From NCBI RefSeq assembly GCF_015277855.1, contig NZ_CP063812.1, positions 1,240,001 through 1,304,000 of the forward strand: DNA of 64,000 bases, in the 5' to 3' direction. The notes under the pieces were generated by a model. It saw only the letters and a program-made list of their open reading frames with translations, had not been told where the DNA came from and did not search any database. Below, piece after piece: positions 27,077 to 37,117 of the stretch (the first letter of the stretch is position 1; the number at the start of each line of letters is the position of its first letter). The stretch is from Microbacterium cremeum. GTDB taxonomy: Bacteria; Actinomycetota; Actinomycetes; Actinomycetales; Microbacteriaceae. The translations under genes were made by a program, and so were the position numbers.

Positions 27077-27838
27077 TCAGCCGAGAGTGCGAAGGAGGGC
27101 CGAGATCGTCGCGTCCGGAGCGTCCCGGTGCGGCGAATGACCCGCCCCTTCGACGATCGACATCGTGAACACGTGATTGCGGGCCACCACGTGCTCGGCG
27201 GGCTTGCCGGCGAAGATCGAGTACACCGACGGGTCGGAGGCGATCACGTGCGTGGGCACCTGCACGCGCAGCGCGGCGTCGCTGACATCCCACGTGTGGT
27301 TCTGGGCGCTGGTCTGCTCGACCGCCCAGCGGCTCGCCTGCTGCGCCGCGAGCGCCTTGAGCTCGACATCCTGCTCGTGCCACCCGGGGTGCTCCGCGCG
27401 CACCGCGTCCTGGCTCGGGTCGGCGAACGAGCGGGTCTGGCTGTCGCGCACGATCGTGCGGTCGCGGTCGGTGAGCGCGATTGCCGGGTCGATGAGCACG
27501 AGCCGGCGCGTCCAAGACGGATCGTCCGCGACGGACAGAACGGATGCCGCGCCTCCGAGCGAGTGACCCACGACGAGGTCCCAGGGCTCGGCGACTGCGC
27601 CCGGGCGAGTCTCGGCCAGATCGGCCGCGTAGGCGGCGAGCGTGTAGTCGAGCGTGCGCGGAGCCGTGCCGTGCCCGCGCAGGTCCACCGCATCCGCGCG
27701 CCACCCGGCCTCGGCGAGCGCGACGCCGTACCGCCACATGAGCGCGCCGTTCGAGCCGAGCCCGTGGACGAGGAGCGCGCGACGGGAGGCGGTGGCGGAC
27801 CCCCATGTCAGGCGGGGGAGGACGACGGGGGCAGGCAC
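27077..27838 (-). CDS. Alpha/beta hydrolase
   Basis: This 253-residue alpha/beta-hydrolase fold enzyme has the oxyanion stretch LLVHGLGSNGALMW near residue 21, the nucleophile elbow VGHSLGGAAS near 88, the acid in ASDPSVYS near 200 and the histidine in GAGHSPHRD near 232. The substrate is unknown. The start is GTG; TAGGCT ends 7 nt upstream, so it is probably leaderless. It lies 30 bp downstream of the MarR gene on the same strand. Confidence 0.85.
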   Translation of the reverse strand: MPAPVVLPRLTWGSATASRRALLVHGLGSNGALMWRYGVALAEAGWRADAVDLRGHGTAPRTLDYTLAAYAADLAETRPGAVAEPWDLVVGHSLGGAASVLSVADDPSWTRRLVLIDPAIALTDRDRTIVRDSQTRSFADPSQDAVRAEHPGWHEQDVELKALAAQQASRWAVEQTSAQNHTWDVSDAALRVQVPTHVIASDPSVYSIFAGKPAEHVVARNHVFTMSIVEGAGHSPHRDAPDATISALLRTLG

Positions 27839-27868
27839 GGCTCCCAGCCTAGGGCGGCTCCGGAACCG

Positions 27869-28366
27869 CTACGCGAACCTGTCGAGCTCTTCGGCGATGC
27901 GGCGCACGACGTCGGCGGCGCACTCGGCCTCGTGCTCGGGAAGGCTGTCGATGACCGCCACGATCGCGGAGTGGTGCGGCTCGAAGGAGTCGTCGACGCG
28001 CTGGACGGCGGCATCCGTCGCCACGGTGTAGTGGGCGCGCCGGTCGGTGGGATGCTGCACGCGTGCGACGTAGCCGCGCGCGGCGAGCCGGTCGACCACG
28101 TTGGTGACGGTCGCGCTCGACGTGTTGAGCATGACGATGAGGTCCTTCGGCCCGATGTCGCGCCCGTCGCGGCGCCCCTGGACGAGATAGCGCAGCGCCG
28201 TGAGGTCCATGCTCGAGAGCTCGGAGGAGCGCTGCGCCTGTTCCATCTGGTTCCGCTCGGCGCGCCACAGATGAAGGATCGCCTCGCTCAGCCGGCGACC
28301 GCCATCGGTCTTCGGCTGTTCGGCGTAGAGATGTTCGCTTTCGTTGCGCACGACGGTCAGTGGCAT
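27869..28366 (-). CDS. MarR-family transcriptional regulator
   Basis: This 165-residue MarR-type winged helix regulator has recognition-helix sequence SSATVTNVVDRLAARGYV near residue 83 followed by the wing QHPTDRRAHYTVAT. The ATG has GGAGGT about 5 nt upstream. Divergent from it is a pair of small conserved proteins, and the AT-rich 146-bp gap holds ACTGTA/TACAGT inverted repeats that are plausible MarR operators. The ligand and targets are unknown. Confidence 0.88.
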   Translation of the reverse strand: MPLTVVRNESEHLYAEQPKTDGGRRLSEAILHLWRAERNQMEQAQRSSELSSMDLTALRYLVQGRRDGRDIGPKDLIVMLNTSSATVTNVVDRLAARGYVARVQHPTDRRAHYTVATDAAVQRVDDSFEPHHSAIVAVIDSLPEHEAECAADVVRRIAEELDRFA

Positions 28367-28424
28367 GGGTTACCTCCGCGAAGCTCGTTCGATCGAGGAT
28401 AATACACCGCGGCTTTTGACAGTC

Positions 28425-28479
28425 ACTGTATTTCTAATCAACTAAATTAGATGTACAGTTATCTAGAAACGTACTGTAC
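28425..28479. promoter_or_regulatory. MarR operator cluster in AT-rich gap
   Basis: Three ACTGTA-type half-sites lie at 28425-28430, 28454-28459 (as TACAGT) and 28473-28478. The first pair flanks a second inverted pair TCTAAT (28433-28438) and ATTAGA (28446-28451), giving a 35-bp near-palindrome. A TTGACA at 28416-28421 is a -35 candidate for the plus-strand gene; TATTAT on the minus strand near 28400 may be the -10 of marR. Confidence 0.6.
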
Positions 28480-28512
28480 GAGATATCGTGCGGCACCGGG
28501 GAAGGAAAGGAC

Positions 28513-28896
28513 ATGGCGCATCTCTACTATGGAAGCGAGACGGGGCCGGCCGAGATTCCGGACCGGATCCTCGCTCACGTGAAGGTCGTCGCGACGACCA
28601 AGCTCCGTCGCGGCGAGAGTTTTCTCCTCACCTGGCGGCACTGCGACGGCTCAGCTCCTGGGCGCACGTCCATCTGGATGCAGCCGTCGATCCCGCTGCG
28701 ATTCGTCTTCGCGAACCCCGATCCCGAGCAGCTCGATCCGGAGTACCTGCAGCAGCTCGCGAACCAGGCGAACTCCAGCGGCGGCATCGTGCTCGAATGG
28801 GACGACCACACCGCCGAGGCGGACGAGCGCGAGCTCGAGCCCGTCCGGGTGGCGGCGGTCGCGCGCAGCGAGGCAGGAGAGCTCGTCGCGGCGTAG
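28513..28896 (+). CDS. Small conserved Microbacteriaceae protein (DUF7882-like)
   Basis: This 127-residue protein begins MAHLYYGSE and contains ILAHVKVVATTKLRRGESFLL and the Trp-rich stretch TSIWMQPSIPLRFVF. I recognise this as the small protein widespread in Microbacteriaceae, sometimes mislabelled as a DNA-ligase-like protein and more recently grouped as DUF7882. It has no catalytic motif or membrane segment. The C-terminus is Glu-rich. AAGGAAAGG precedes the ATG. It is divergent from a MarR regulator. The function is unknown. Confidence 0.65.
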   Translation: MAHLYYGSETGPAEIPDRILAHVKVVATTKLRRGESFLLTWRHCDGSAPGRTSIWMQPSIPLRFVFANPDPEQLDPEYLQQLANQANSSGGIVLEWDDHTAEADERELEPVRVAAVARSEAGELVAA

Positions 28897-28914
28897 CGGT
28901 CTCACAATGGAGAC

Positions 28915-29334
28915 ATGATCTCGACCGAACTGGCGATCGCCCTGCGGGATGCCGGCCTCGTCTGGCATCCGCGCTCGGGCGACCGCTTCCAGTTGGACGA
29001 GCCGGAGTTCGAGGCCGACGTCTTCACCGTGAGCGAGATGACGATCGAGCCCCGCGAGTATCCGACGGGCAAGCTGCTCGCCTTCAACGGCACGACCGAG
29101 TGGGCGCTGGACTCCGTCGCTCTCGAAGACGCGCTGTGGCTCCCGCACGAGCACCAGCTGCGGGAACTGCTGCGCGGGGCTTTCCGGGCGCTGCGGCGTC
29201 TGCCCGACACGCACGAGGTCGAGATCGCCCTGCGGCGCGGCCCCGGCCCCGAGGAGTCGCTCGTCTTCGAGCACCCCGAGCCGGCGGACGCCTACGCGCT
29301 GGCCGTGCTGGAGATGCTGCGTCGCATCGCGTGA
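28915..29334 (+). CDS. Conserved hypothetical protein
   Basis: This 139-residue soluble protein has no catalytic motif I can name. The stretches VWHPRSGDRFQL, FTVSEMTIEPREYPTGKLLAFNGTTEWALDS and ALWLPHEHQLRELL recall a small protein common in Actinobacteria that some databases label CpaE-like without real evidence. It follows the preceding small gene after 18 bp, so they may share an operon, though CACAAT also lies 6 nt before its ATG. The function is unknown. Confidence 0.65.
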   Translation: MISTELAIALRDAGLVWHPRSGDRFQLDEPEFEADVFTVSEMTIEPREYPTGKLLAFNGTTEWALDSVALEDALWLPHEHQLRELLRGAFRALRRLPDTHEVEIALRRGPGPEESLVFEHPEPADAYALAVLEMLRRIA

Positions 29335-29348
29335 CGCGATCCTGCGAC
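29321..29348. terminator. Hairpin at convergent gene ends
   Basis: The arms GTCGCA (29321-29326) and TGCGAC (29343-29348) enclose ATCGCGT and ACGCGAT (29326-29332 and 29334-29340). The structure spans the stop of the hypothetical gene and the end of the MFS gene. Confidence 0.45.
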
Positions 29349-30556
29349 TAGCCGATGGTCTGGACGGGCTCGGTGTCGGGGATCGGGCTCGCGTCGCGAT
29401 CGCGCAGGTCGGGGAAGCCCCGGACGAAGACGATCGCGACCGCGAGCCCCGCGGCGGCGAAGGCCGCCGCGGCCACGTACGCACCCGTGGGGCCGATGTC
29501 GTCGATCAGGAAGCCGGCGACCGCGGACCCGGCGGCCGCGCCGATGAGCTGTCCGGTCGCGACCCAGCCGAACGCCTCGGCCGTGTCGCTGAACTTCACG
29601 CTCGCCGACGTCATCGCGAACATGACCGCCAGGGCGGGGGCGATGCCGATCCCCGCCAGCACGAGCGTGCCTCCGAGCCACCAGACATCGAGCGAGACGA
29701 TCGTGAGGCTCAGGCCCACGGTCACGATGGCCAGGCGCCGCGCCATCGCCCACGGGCCGATCGGGATGTGCCCGGACGACAGGCCGCCGGCCAGGCTGCC
29801 CACCGCGAACAGCGCCAGCACGATGCCGGCCTCGAGTCCGCCGTGGTCGAAGGTCGCGACGACGCCGGCCTCCACGGCGGCGCAGGCGCCGATGAGCAGG
29901 AACCCGACCACCGTGGCGAGCAGCACGGCGGGCTTGGTGAGCACCTTGCCGATGCTGCGCCGGCTGCGGGGGATGCGCACGCGCCCCACCTCGGGGGAGA
30001 GGATGAACCACGCGCCGCCGCCGAGCAGGATCGCGACGATCAGCAGGAGCGCCGGCACGGTGCCCGCCTGGGTCGCGACGAACGTGATCAGCACCGGCGC
30101 GATGATCCAGATGATCTCCTGCAGCGACGCGTCGAGCGAGAACAGCGGAGTCAGCTGGCGCGACGTCACCATCTTCGGATAGATCGTCCGCACCGCCGAC
30201 TGCACCGGCGGCGTCGAGAGGCCGCCGAGGAGGCCCAGTGCCATGTAGCCGGGCAGCGGCAGGGGCAGCAGGGCGATGGCCGTCAGTGACGCCGCGCACA
30301 CCAGCAGGGTGAGCGTCAGCACCCGGCGCATGCCCCACCGGCCCATCCAGCGGCTGGTCACCGGTCCCGCGATCGCCTGCCCGATCGAGGTGGCGGCCAG
30401 GACCAGACCCGCGGCGCCGTACGAGCCGGTCACCGCCTCGATGTGCAGCAGGATCGCGAGGCTCGTCATGCCGTTCGGGAAACGCGCCGTCAGCTGTGCC
30501 GCGATGATGCGGGCGACCCCGGGAGTGCGGAGGAGATCGCGGTAGCCGGCCACCAC
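29348..30556 (-). CDS. MFS transporter
   Basis: This 402-residue protein of the major facilitator superfamily has about twelve hydrophobic segments in two halves joined by a basic loop near residue 195 (RVRIPRSRRSIGK). ARFPNGMTSLAILLH near residue 25 and MGRWGMRRVLTLTLL near 70 resemble the motif-A region of DHA-type exporters. The substrate cannot be told. The start is GTG; TAGCGT ends 6 nt upstream, so the mRNA is likely leaderless. It is divergent from nrdH across a 356-bp gap. Confidence 0.85.
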   Translation of the reverse strand: MVAGYRDLLRTPGVARIIAAQLTARFPNGMTSLAILLHIEAVTGSYGAAGLVLAATSIGQAIAGPVTSRWMGRWGMRRVLTLTLLVCAASLTAIALLPLPLPGYMALGLLGGLSTPPVQSAVRTIYPKMVTSRQLTPLFSLDASLQEIIWIIAPVLITFVATQAGTVPALLLIVAILLGGGAWFILSPEVGRVRIPRSRRSIGKVLTKPAVLLATVVGFLLIGACAAVEAGVVATFDHGGLEAGIVLALFAVGSLAGGLSSGHIPIGPWAMARRLAIVTVGLSLTIVSLDVWWLGGTLVLAGIGIAPALAVMFAMTSASVKFSDTAEAFGWVATGQLIGAAAGSAVAGFLIDDIGPTGAYVAAAAFAAAGLAVAIVFVRGFPDLRDRDASPIPDTEPVQTIG

Positions 30557-30912
30557 ACAACGCTACTGCCTGGCACTTGCGGGGCGACACGCCGCGACAC
30601 GCCGTGGGCGTCCTCCACAGGCGGATCCGATGTCGGACCCCCGATCTAGCTTCGAGGCTGTGGACGGATGTGGCCGCGGCATCCGAATCCCGTGTGATCC
30701 AGGCGTTTTCCAGCCTTCGCCGACTGTGGATGAATCGGTGGAGAACCTGTGTTGTAGATGGGGAGAACGGTGGAAAATCACACGGATGTAACTACTACCC
30801 CTTGTGGTGCTATCGAATGTCGGTACCCATATGTAGTATTGGACTCCCGGTGGGGGGCCCGCTGGAGAAACATCCGGAAGTGACCGGACGAAGTGAGGGA
30901 GACGGAATCGAG
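30557..30912. other. Non-coding region upstream of nrdHIEF
   Basis: No gene is seen in these 356 bp. The left half holds the MFS promoter and several DnaA-box-like words: CTCCACAGG, TGTGGACGG, TGTGGATGA (one change from TGTGGATAA) and GGTGGAAAA. The right half is AT-richer and holds the paired NrdR-like boxes, a TAGTAT -10 candidate (30834-30839) and a leader of about 65 nt with GGGAG before nrdH. Confidence 0.6.
30792..30839. promoter_or_regulatory. Paired NrdR-like boxes
   Basis: Two imperfect 16-bp boxes start at 30792 (core CTACCCCTTG) and 30824 (core CCATATGTAG), 32 bp apart, the three-turn spacing at which NrdR boxes occur. The second matches the C-W-A-T-A-T-A-T-W-G core at 8 of 10 positions and overlaps the probable -10; the first is weaker. 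Control of nrdHIEF by NrdR and (d)ATP is inferred. Confidence 0.5.
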
Positions 30913-31146
30913 ATGGCGATCACGGTCTACACGAAGCCGGCATGCGTGCAGTGCACGGCGACCTATCGAGCACTCGACTCGAAGGGGATCGAATACGAAA
31001 TCCACGACCTCTCGGAGGACCCGTCGGCCCTCGAGCAGGTGAAGGCGCTGGGCTACCTTCAGGCGCCGGTCGTCATCACCGATGAAGGCCACTGGTCGGG
31101 CTTCCGTCCCGACAAGATCGACGAGCTCGCCGCACGGCTCGCGTGA
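30913..31146 (+). CDS. nrdH: Glutaredoxin-like electron donor NrdH
   Basis: This 77-residue redoxin re-reduces class Ib ribonucleotide reductase, itself reduced by thioredoxin reductase. The active site is CVQC at residues 11-14 in YTKPACVQC, and the NrdH-typical C-terminal WSGFRPD is present. It is the first gene of nrdHIEF, with nrdI starting 5 bp after its stop. Confidence 0.95.
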   Translation: MAITVYTKPACVQCTATYRALDSKGIEYEIHDLSEDPSALEQVKALGYLQAPVVITDEGHWSGFRPDKIDELAARLA

Positions 31147-31150
31147 CGCC

Positions 31151-31596
31151 ATGGCAACCGCGATCGCGCAGCGAGACGCGGTTGCCGGGCGAGCGACCGC
31201 GACGCCTCTCCTGGTCTACTTCTCGAGCGTCTCGGGCAACACCGCGCGCTTCGTCGAGAAGCTCGGAGCCCGAGCGGTCCGGATCCCGCTGCACTCCTCT
31301 GAACCGGCGCTCCTGGTCGAAGAGCCTTACGTCCTGATCACCCCGACCTACGGCGGAGGCCAGGGCCGAGGTCATGAGAAGGGTGCGGTTCCCAAGCAGG
31401 TCGTCCGGTTTCTCAACGATGAGCGCAACCGGCGCCTCATCCGCGGAGTGATCTCTGCGGGGAACACCAACTTCGGCGACGCCTTCTGCCTCGCCGGCGA
31501 CATCATCAGCCGCAAGTGCAACGTGCCGCACTTGTACCGGCTCGAAGTATTCGGCACGCCAGAAGATGTGGAACGCGTGAACGCGGGATTGGAACG

Positions 31597-31612
<16 letters not shown>
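31151..31612 (+). CDS. nrdI: Flavodoxin-like NrdI
   Basis: This 153-residue flavoprotein supplies the oxidant that builds the Mn(III)2-tyrosyl radical cofactor of Nrd[20 protein letters not shown] near residue 27 forms the FMN phosphate loop. [21 protein letters not shown] and [15 protein letters not shown] are the NrdI signatures. The ATG at 31151 is chosen because the frame upstream overlaps nrdH. Its last 16 bp overlap nrdE. Confidence 0.93.
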
Positions 31613-34777
<3,165 letters not shown>

Positions 34778-34868
34778 GAATCTCAGATCGACCGATGGTT
34801 CGACCAATCGGCGTGTCGTGACGCCGATGCCGTCGACGCGGCCGTCTCGCGTTGGTACCGTCATCACG

Positions 34869-34980
34869 GGTGTCCCCAGCACCCGCGGACGCGGTGTCCC
34901 CAACGCCGCTCCACGCCGCGGAGCTCGCTCGCCTTGGGGGAGTGCGATATTCGCGGCGGTCGGGTCTCGGTGTCCCCAGC
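34869..34980 (+). repeat. Three GGTGTCCCCA direct repeats
   Basis: GGTGTCCCCAGC, GGTGTCCCCAAC and GGTGTCCCCAGC start at 34869, 34893 and 34969 in the gap between nrdF and the hydrolase gene. Their role is not evident; activator binding sites or repeat debris are both possible. Confidence 0.5.
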
Positions 34981-35029
34981 GCCGAGGCCCGGCCCTTCCG
35001 ACGTCTCGACCCCCGAGGGAACGACCGAC

Positions 35030-35872
35030 ATGACGAAGACGGCATCCGGGTACGTGACCGTCGGCGATCTGCGCATGTACTTCGAGACCCACGGTGACGA
35101 GCGCGCCGACAAGGCTCCGCTGCTGCTCCTGCATGGCGGCCTCTTCGACATCGACCAGCAGTTCGGCCCGTTGCTTCCGGGCCTGTCGGCGGGGCGCCGT
35201 GTCGTGGCCGTCGATCTCCAGGGGCACGGGCGCACGAACGACATCGACCGGCCGTTCTCCGCCGCCGCCTTCGCCACCGATGTGCTGGCCGTACTCGATC
35301 ATCTCGGGATCGAACGGGCTGACGTCTTCGGCTTCAGCATCGGCGGCTCCGTCGCGCTCGAGCTCGGCATCCGTCATCGCGAACGCGTGAACAGGCTGGT
35401 CGTGTCGTCGGTGTCGTTCCGTGCCGACGGCATGCGCGGGAGTGACAACGCCGAGGCGGTCGGCGCGATGACGGTCGACATGATCGCGGGGACGCCGATG
35501 GAGCAGGCGTACCTGGCGAAGTCGCCGCACCCCGACCTCGAGCACCTGCAGGGTCTGCTCGACCGGCTCGGAGCCTCGTACGCCGGCGGGTTCCCGGACT
35601 GGGCCGACGACGACATCCGCGGGATCGCGGCGCCGACCCTCCTCACGGTCGGCGACGCCGACATGGTGCGTCTCGAGCATGCCGTGGAGTTCCTGCGCCT
35701 GCGCGGCGGCGACGTCAACGGCGACTTCGACGGGGTGCCCGCCTCGCAGCTGGCGGTGTTCCCCGGCACGAGTCACTTCTTCGGACTGGCGCGCACCGAC
35801 CTCGTCCTCGACGTCGTGCTGCCGTTCCTCGACGGCGGAACCGCATCCGGCGGGGGCGACGCGAACGCGTGA
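35030..35872 (+). CDS. Alpha/beta hydrolase
   Basis: This 280-residue alpha/beta-hydrolase has LLLLHGGLFDIDQQFGPLL near residue 28, the nucleophile elbow FGFSIGGSVALEL near 102, an acid in VGDADMVRLEH near 206 and the histidine in FPGTSHFFGL near 245. The substrate is unknown; sequence is of the haloperoxidase/epoxide-hydrolase-like group. The ATG has GAGGGA upstream; the open frame further 5' runs through the direct repeats and has no family sequence. Confidence 0.85.
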   Translation: MTKTASGYVTVGDLRMYFETHGDERADKAPLLLLHGGLFDIDQQFGPLLPGLSAGRRVVAVDLQGHGRTNDIDRPFSAAAFATDVLAVLDHLGIERADVFGFSIGGSVALELGIRHRERVNRLVVSSVSFRADGMRGSDNAEAVGAMTVDMIAGTPMEQAYLAKSPHPDLEHLQGLLDRLGASYAGGFPDWADDDIRGIAAPTLLTVGDADMVRLEHAVEFLRLRGGDVNGDFDGVPASQLAVFPGTSHFFGLARTDLVLDVVLPFLDGGTASGGGDANA

Positions 35873-35890
35873 GCGTCCGGCATCCGGTCG

Positions 35891-36997
35891 TCAGCGCCTC
35901 ACCGAGGCGGTCACCGTGAACTTGCTGTTGCGCGCGACCTGACGCGTCGGCCCGACGATCCGCTCGAGCGCCGGGCGGTAGCGCAGCGCCGAGTTCCACA
36001 CCGCCCACAGTTCGCCGCCCGGCCGGAGGACGCGCGCCGCGTCGGCGAACATGCGCGGAGCGATCCCCTCGTGGATGGCGGTGCCGGAGTGGAAGGGCGG
36101 GTTCACGGCGACGAAGGCGGCGGAGGCGTCCGGCTGCGACGCGAGCATGTCGTCGCGCACCACGTCGACCCGATCGCCTACGCCGTTCGCGTCGGCGGTG
36201 GCACGCGCCGACGCGACGGCGGCGGCGGACTGATCGCAGGCGATGACGCGGATCCCCGGATGCCGCAGCGCGAGGGCCGTCGCGATGACGCCAGTTCCGC
36301 ACGCCAGGTCGATGACGGCCCCGCCGCCGGGGGCGGCCTGCGGGAGGTGCTCGAGGAGGAACCTCGTGCCGATGTCGATGGCGGTTCCCGCGAAGGCGCC
36401 GCCGAACGCGCACACCACCATTCCGTCGTGCTCGGCGTGGCGCGCCAGGGGGTCGCGACCATGGTGTGGACCGCGTGCCACCAGCACGCGTGACTTCTGG
36501 CGCGCGTGCGTGACGTCGACGCGCTCGAAGTGCTCGCGCAGCACGTCGTTCATCGCGAGCGACATGTGCTTGATCCTCCCGCCCGCGTACACGACGACTT
36601 CGGGCGAGGCGTGCGCGGCGACGAGCCCGGCCAGGTCGCGTAGCGCGTCGAGCGAGCGGGGCAGGCGCATCAGCACGACGCGCGCATCGCGCACGAGGCC
36701 GGCGTCCAGTGTGAGCGACCTGTAGTGCTCGCCGAGTCCGGACCGCTCGGCGTTCGCGGCAAGCGCCCGTTCGCCGGTGAGCGCGTCCTGGTGCACACGG
36801 ATGCCGCGGCCGCCGTCCGCGGCCGCGCCGAGGGTCAGCGCCCCGTAGGCGTCGCCGATGACCGTGATGCCGTCGCCCGCCGCGCGGCGAGCGGACGCCG
36901 ACTCGTCGAGGATCAGCCGGTCCGCGGCATCCGTCGCCACGAGGCCGGGCGCTTCGATGTCGGGCCAGCGCCGCAGCGTGTCGAACGAGAAGGTCAC
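35891..36997 (-). CDS. RsmC/RlmG-like rRNA guanine-N2 methyltransferase
   Basis: This 368-residue SAM methyltransferase has a non-catalytic N-terminal half and a catalytic C-terminal half. Motif I is VIDLACGTGVIATALA near residue 235, the acidic residue after beta-2 is in VIACDQSAAA, and motif IV is VNPPFHSG near 300, the NPPF signature of N2-guanine MTases. Together these are the layout of RsmC and RlmG; which rRNA base is modified cannot be decided. The start is GTG; TACGGT ends 6 nt upstream, so translation from an earlier ATG at 37072 is less likely. Confidence 0.8.
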   Translation of the reverse strand: MTFSFDTLRRWPDIEAPGLVATDAADRLILDESASARRAAGDGITVIGDAYGALTLGAAADGGRGIRVHQDALTGERALAANAERSGLGEHYRSLTLDAGLVRDARVVLMRLPRSLDALRDLAGLVAAHASPEVVVYAGGRIKHMSLAMNDVLREHFERVDVTHARQKSRVLVARGPHHGRDPLARHAEHDGMVVCAFGGAFAGTAIDIGTRFLLEHLPQAAPGGGAVIDLACGTGVIATALALRHPGIRVIACDQSAAAVASARATADANGVGDRVDVVRDDMLASQPDASAAFVAVNPPFHSGTAIHEGIAPRMFADAARVLRPGGELWAVWNSALRYRPALERIVGPTRQVARNSKFTVTASVRR

Positions 36998-37052
36998 CGC
37001 TCCACCGTAGATCGCCGTCGACCGGGAATACGACCGAAGAGGAGCCGTTGAA

Positions 37053-37102
37053 GTTGATACGGCGGTGCTCAAGTTCGTAAACTTGACAGCACCTCACTCA
37101 AG
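37053..37102 (+). promoter_or_regulatory. Tandem HAIR (HspR) operators before clpC
   Basis: HAIR consensus is CTTGAGT-N7-ACTCAAG. The downstream site CTTGACA-N7-ACTCAAG (37082-37102) keeps the right half perfectly. The upstream site GTTGATA-N7-GCTCAAG (37053-37073) is weaker and overlaps a possible -35 TTGATA (37054-37059) paired with TAAACT (37078-37083) 18 bp later. The sites start 29 bp apart. Confidence 0.65.
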
Positions 37103-37117
37103 TTCAGGAGAGACGGA

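Noticed and set aside
30600..30790. Replication origin upstream of nrdH
   Set aside because: There are only a few degenerate DnaA-like words, and no dnaA, dnaN or AT-rich unwinding region.
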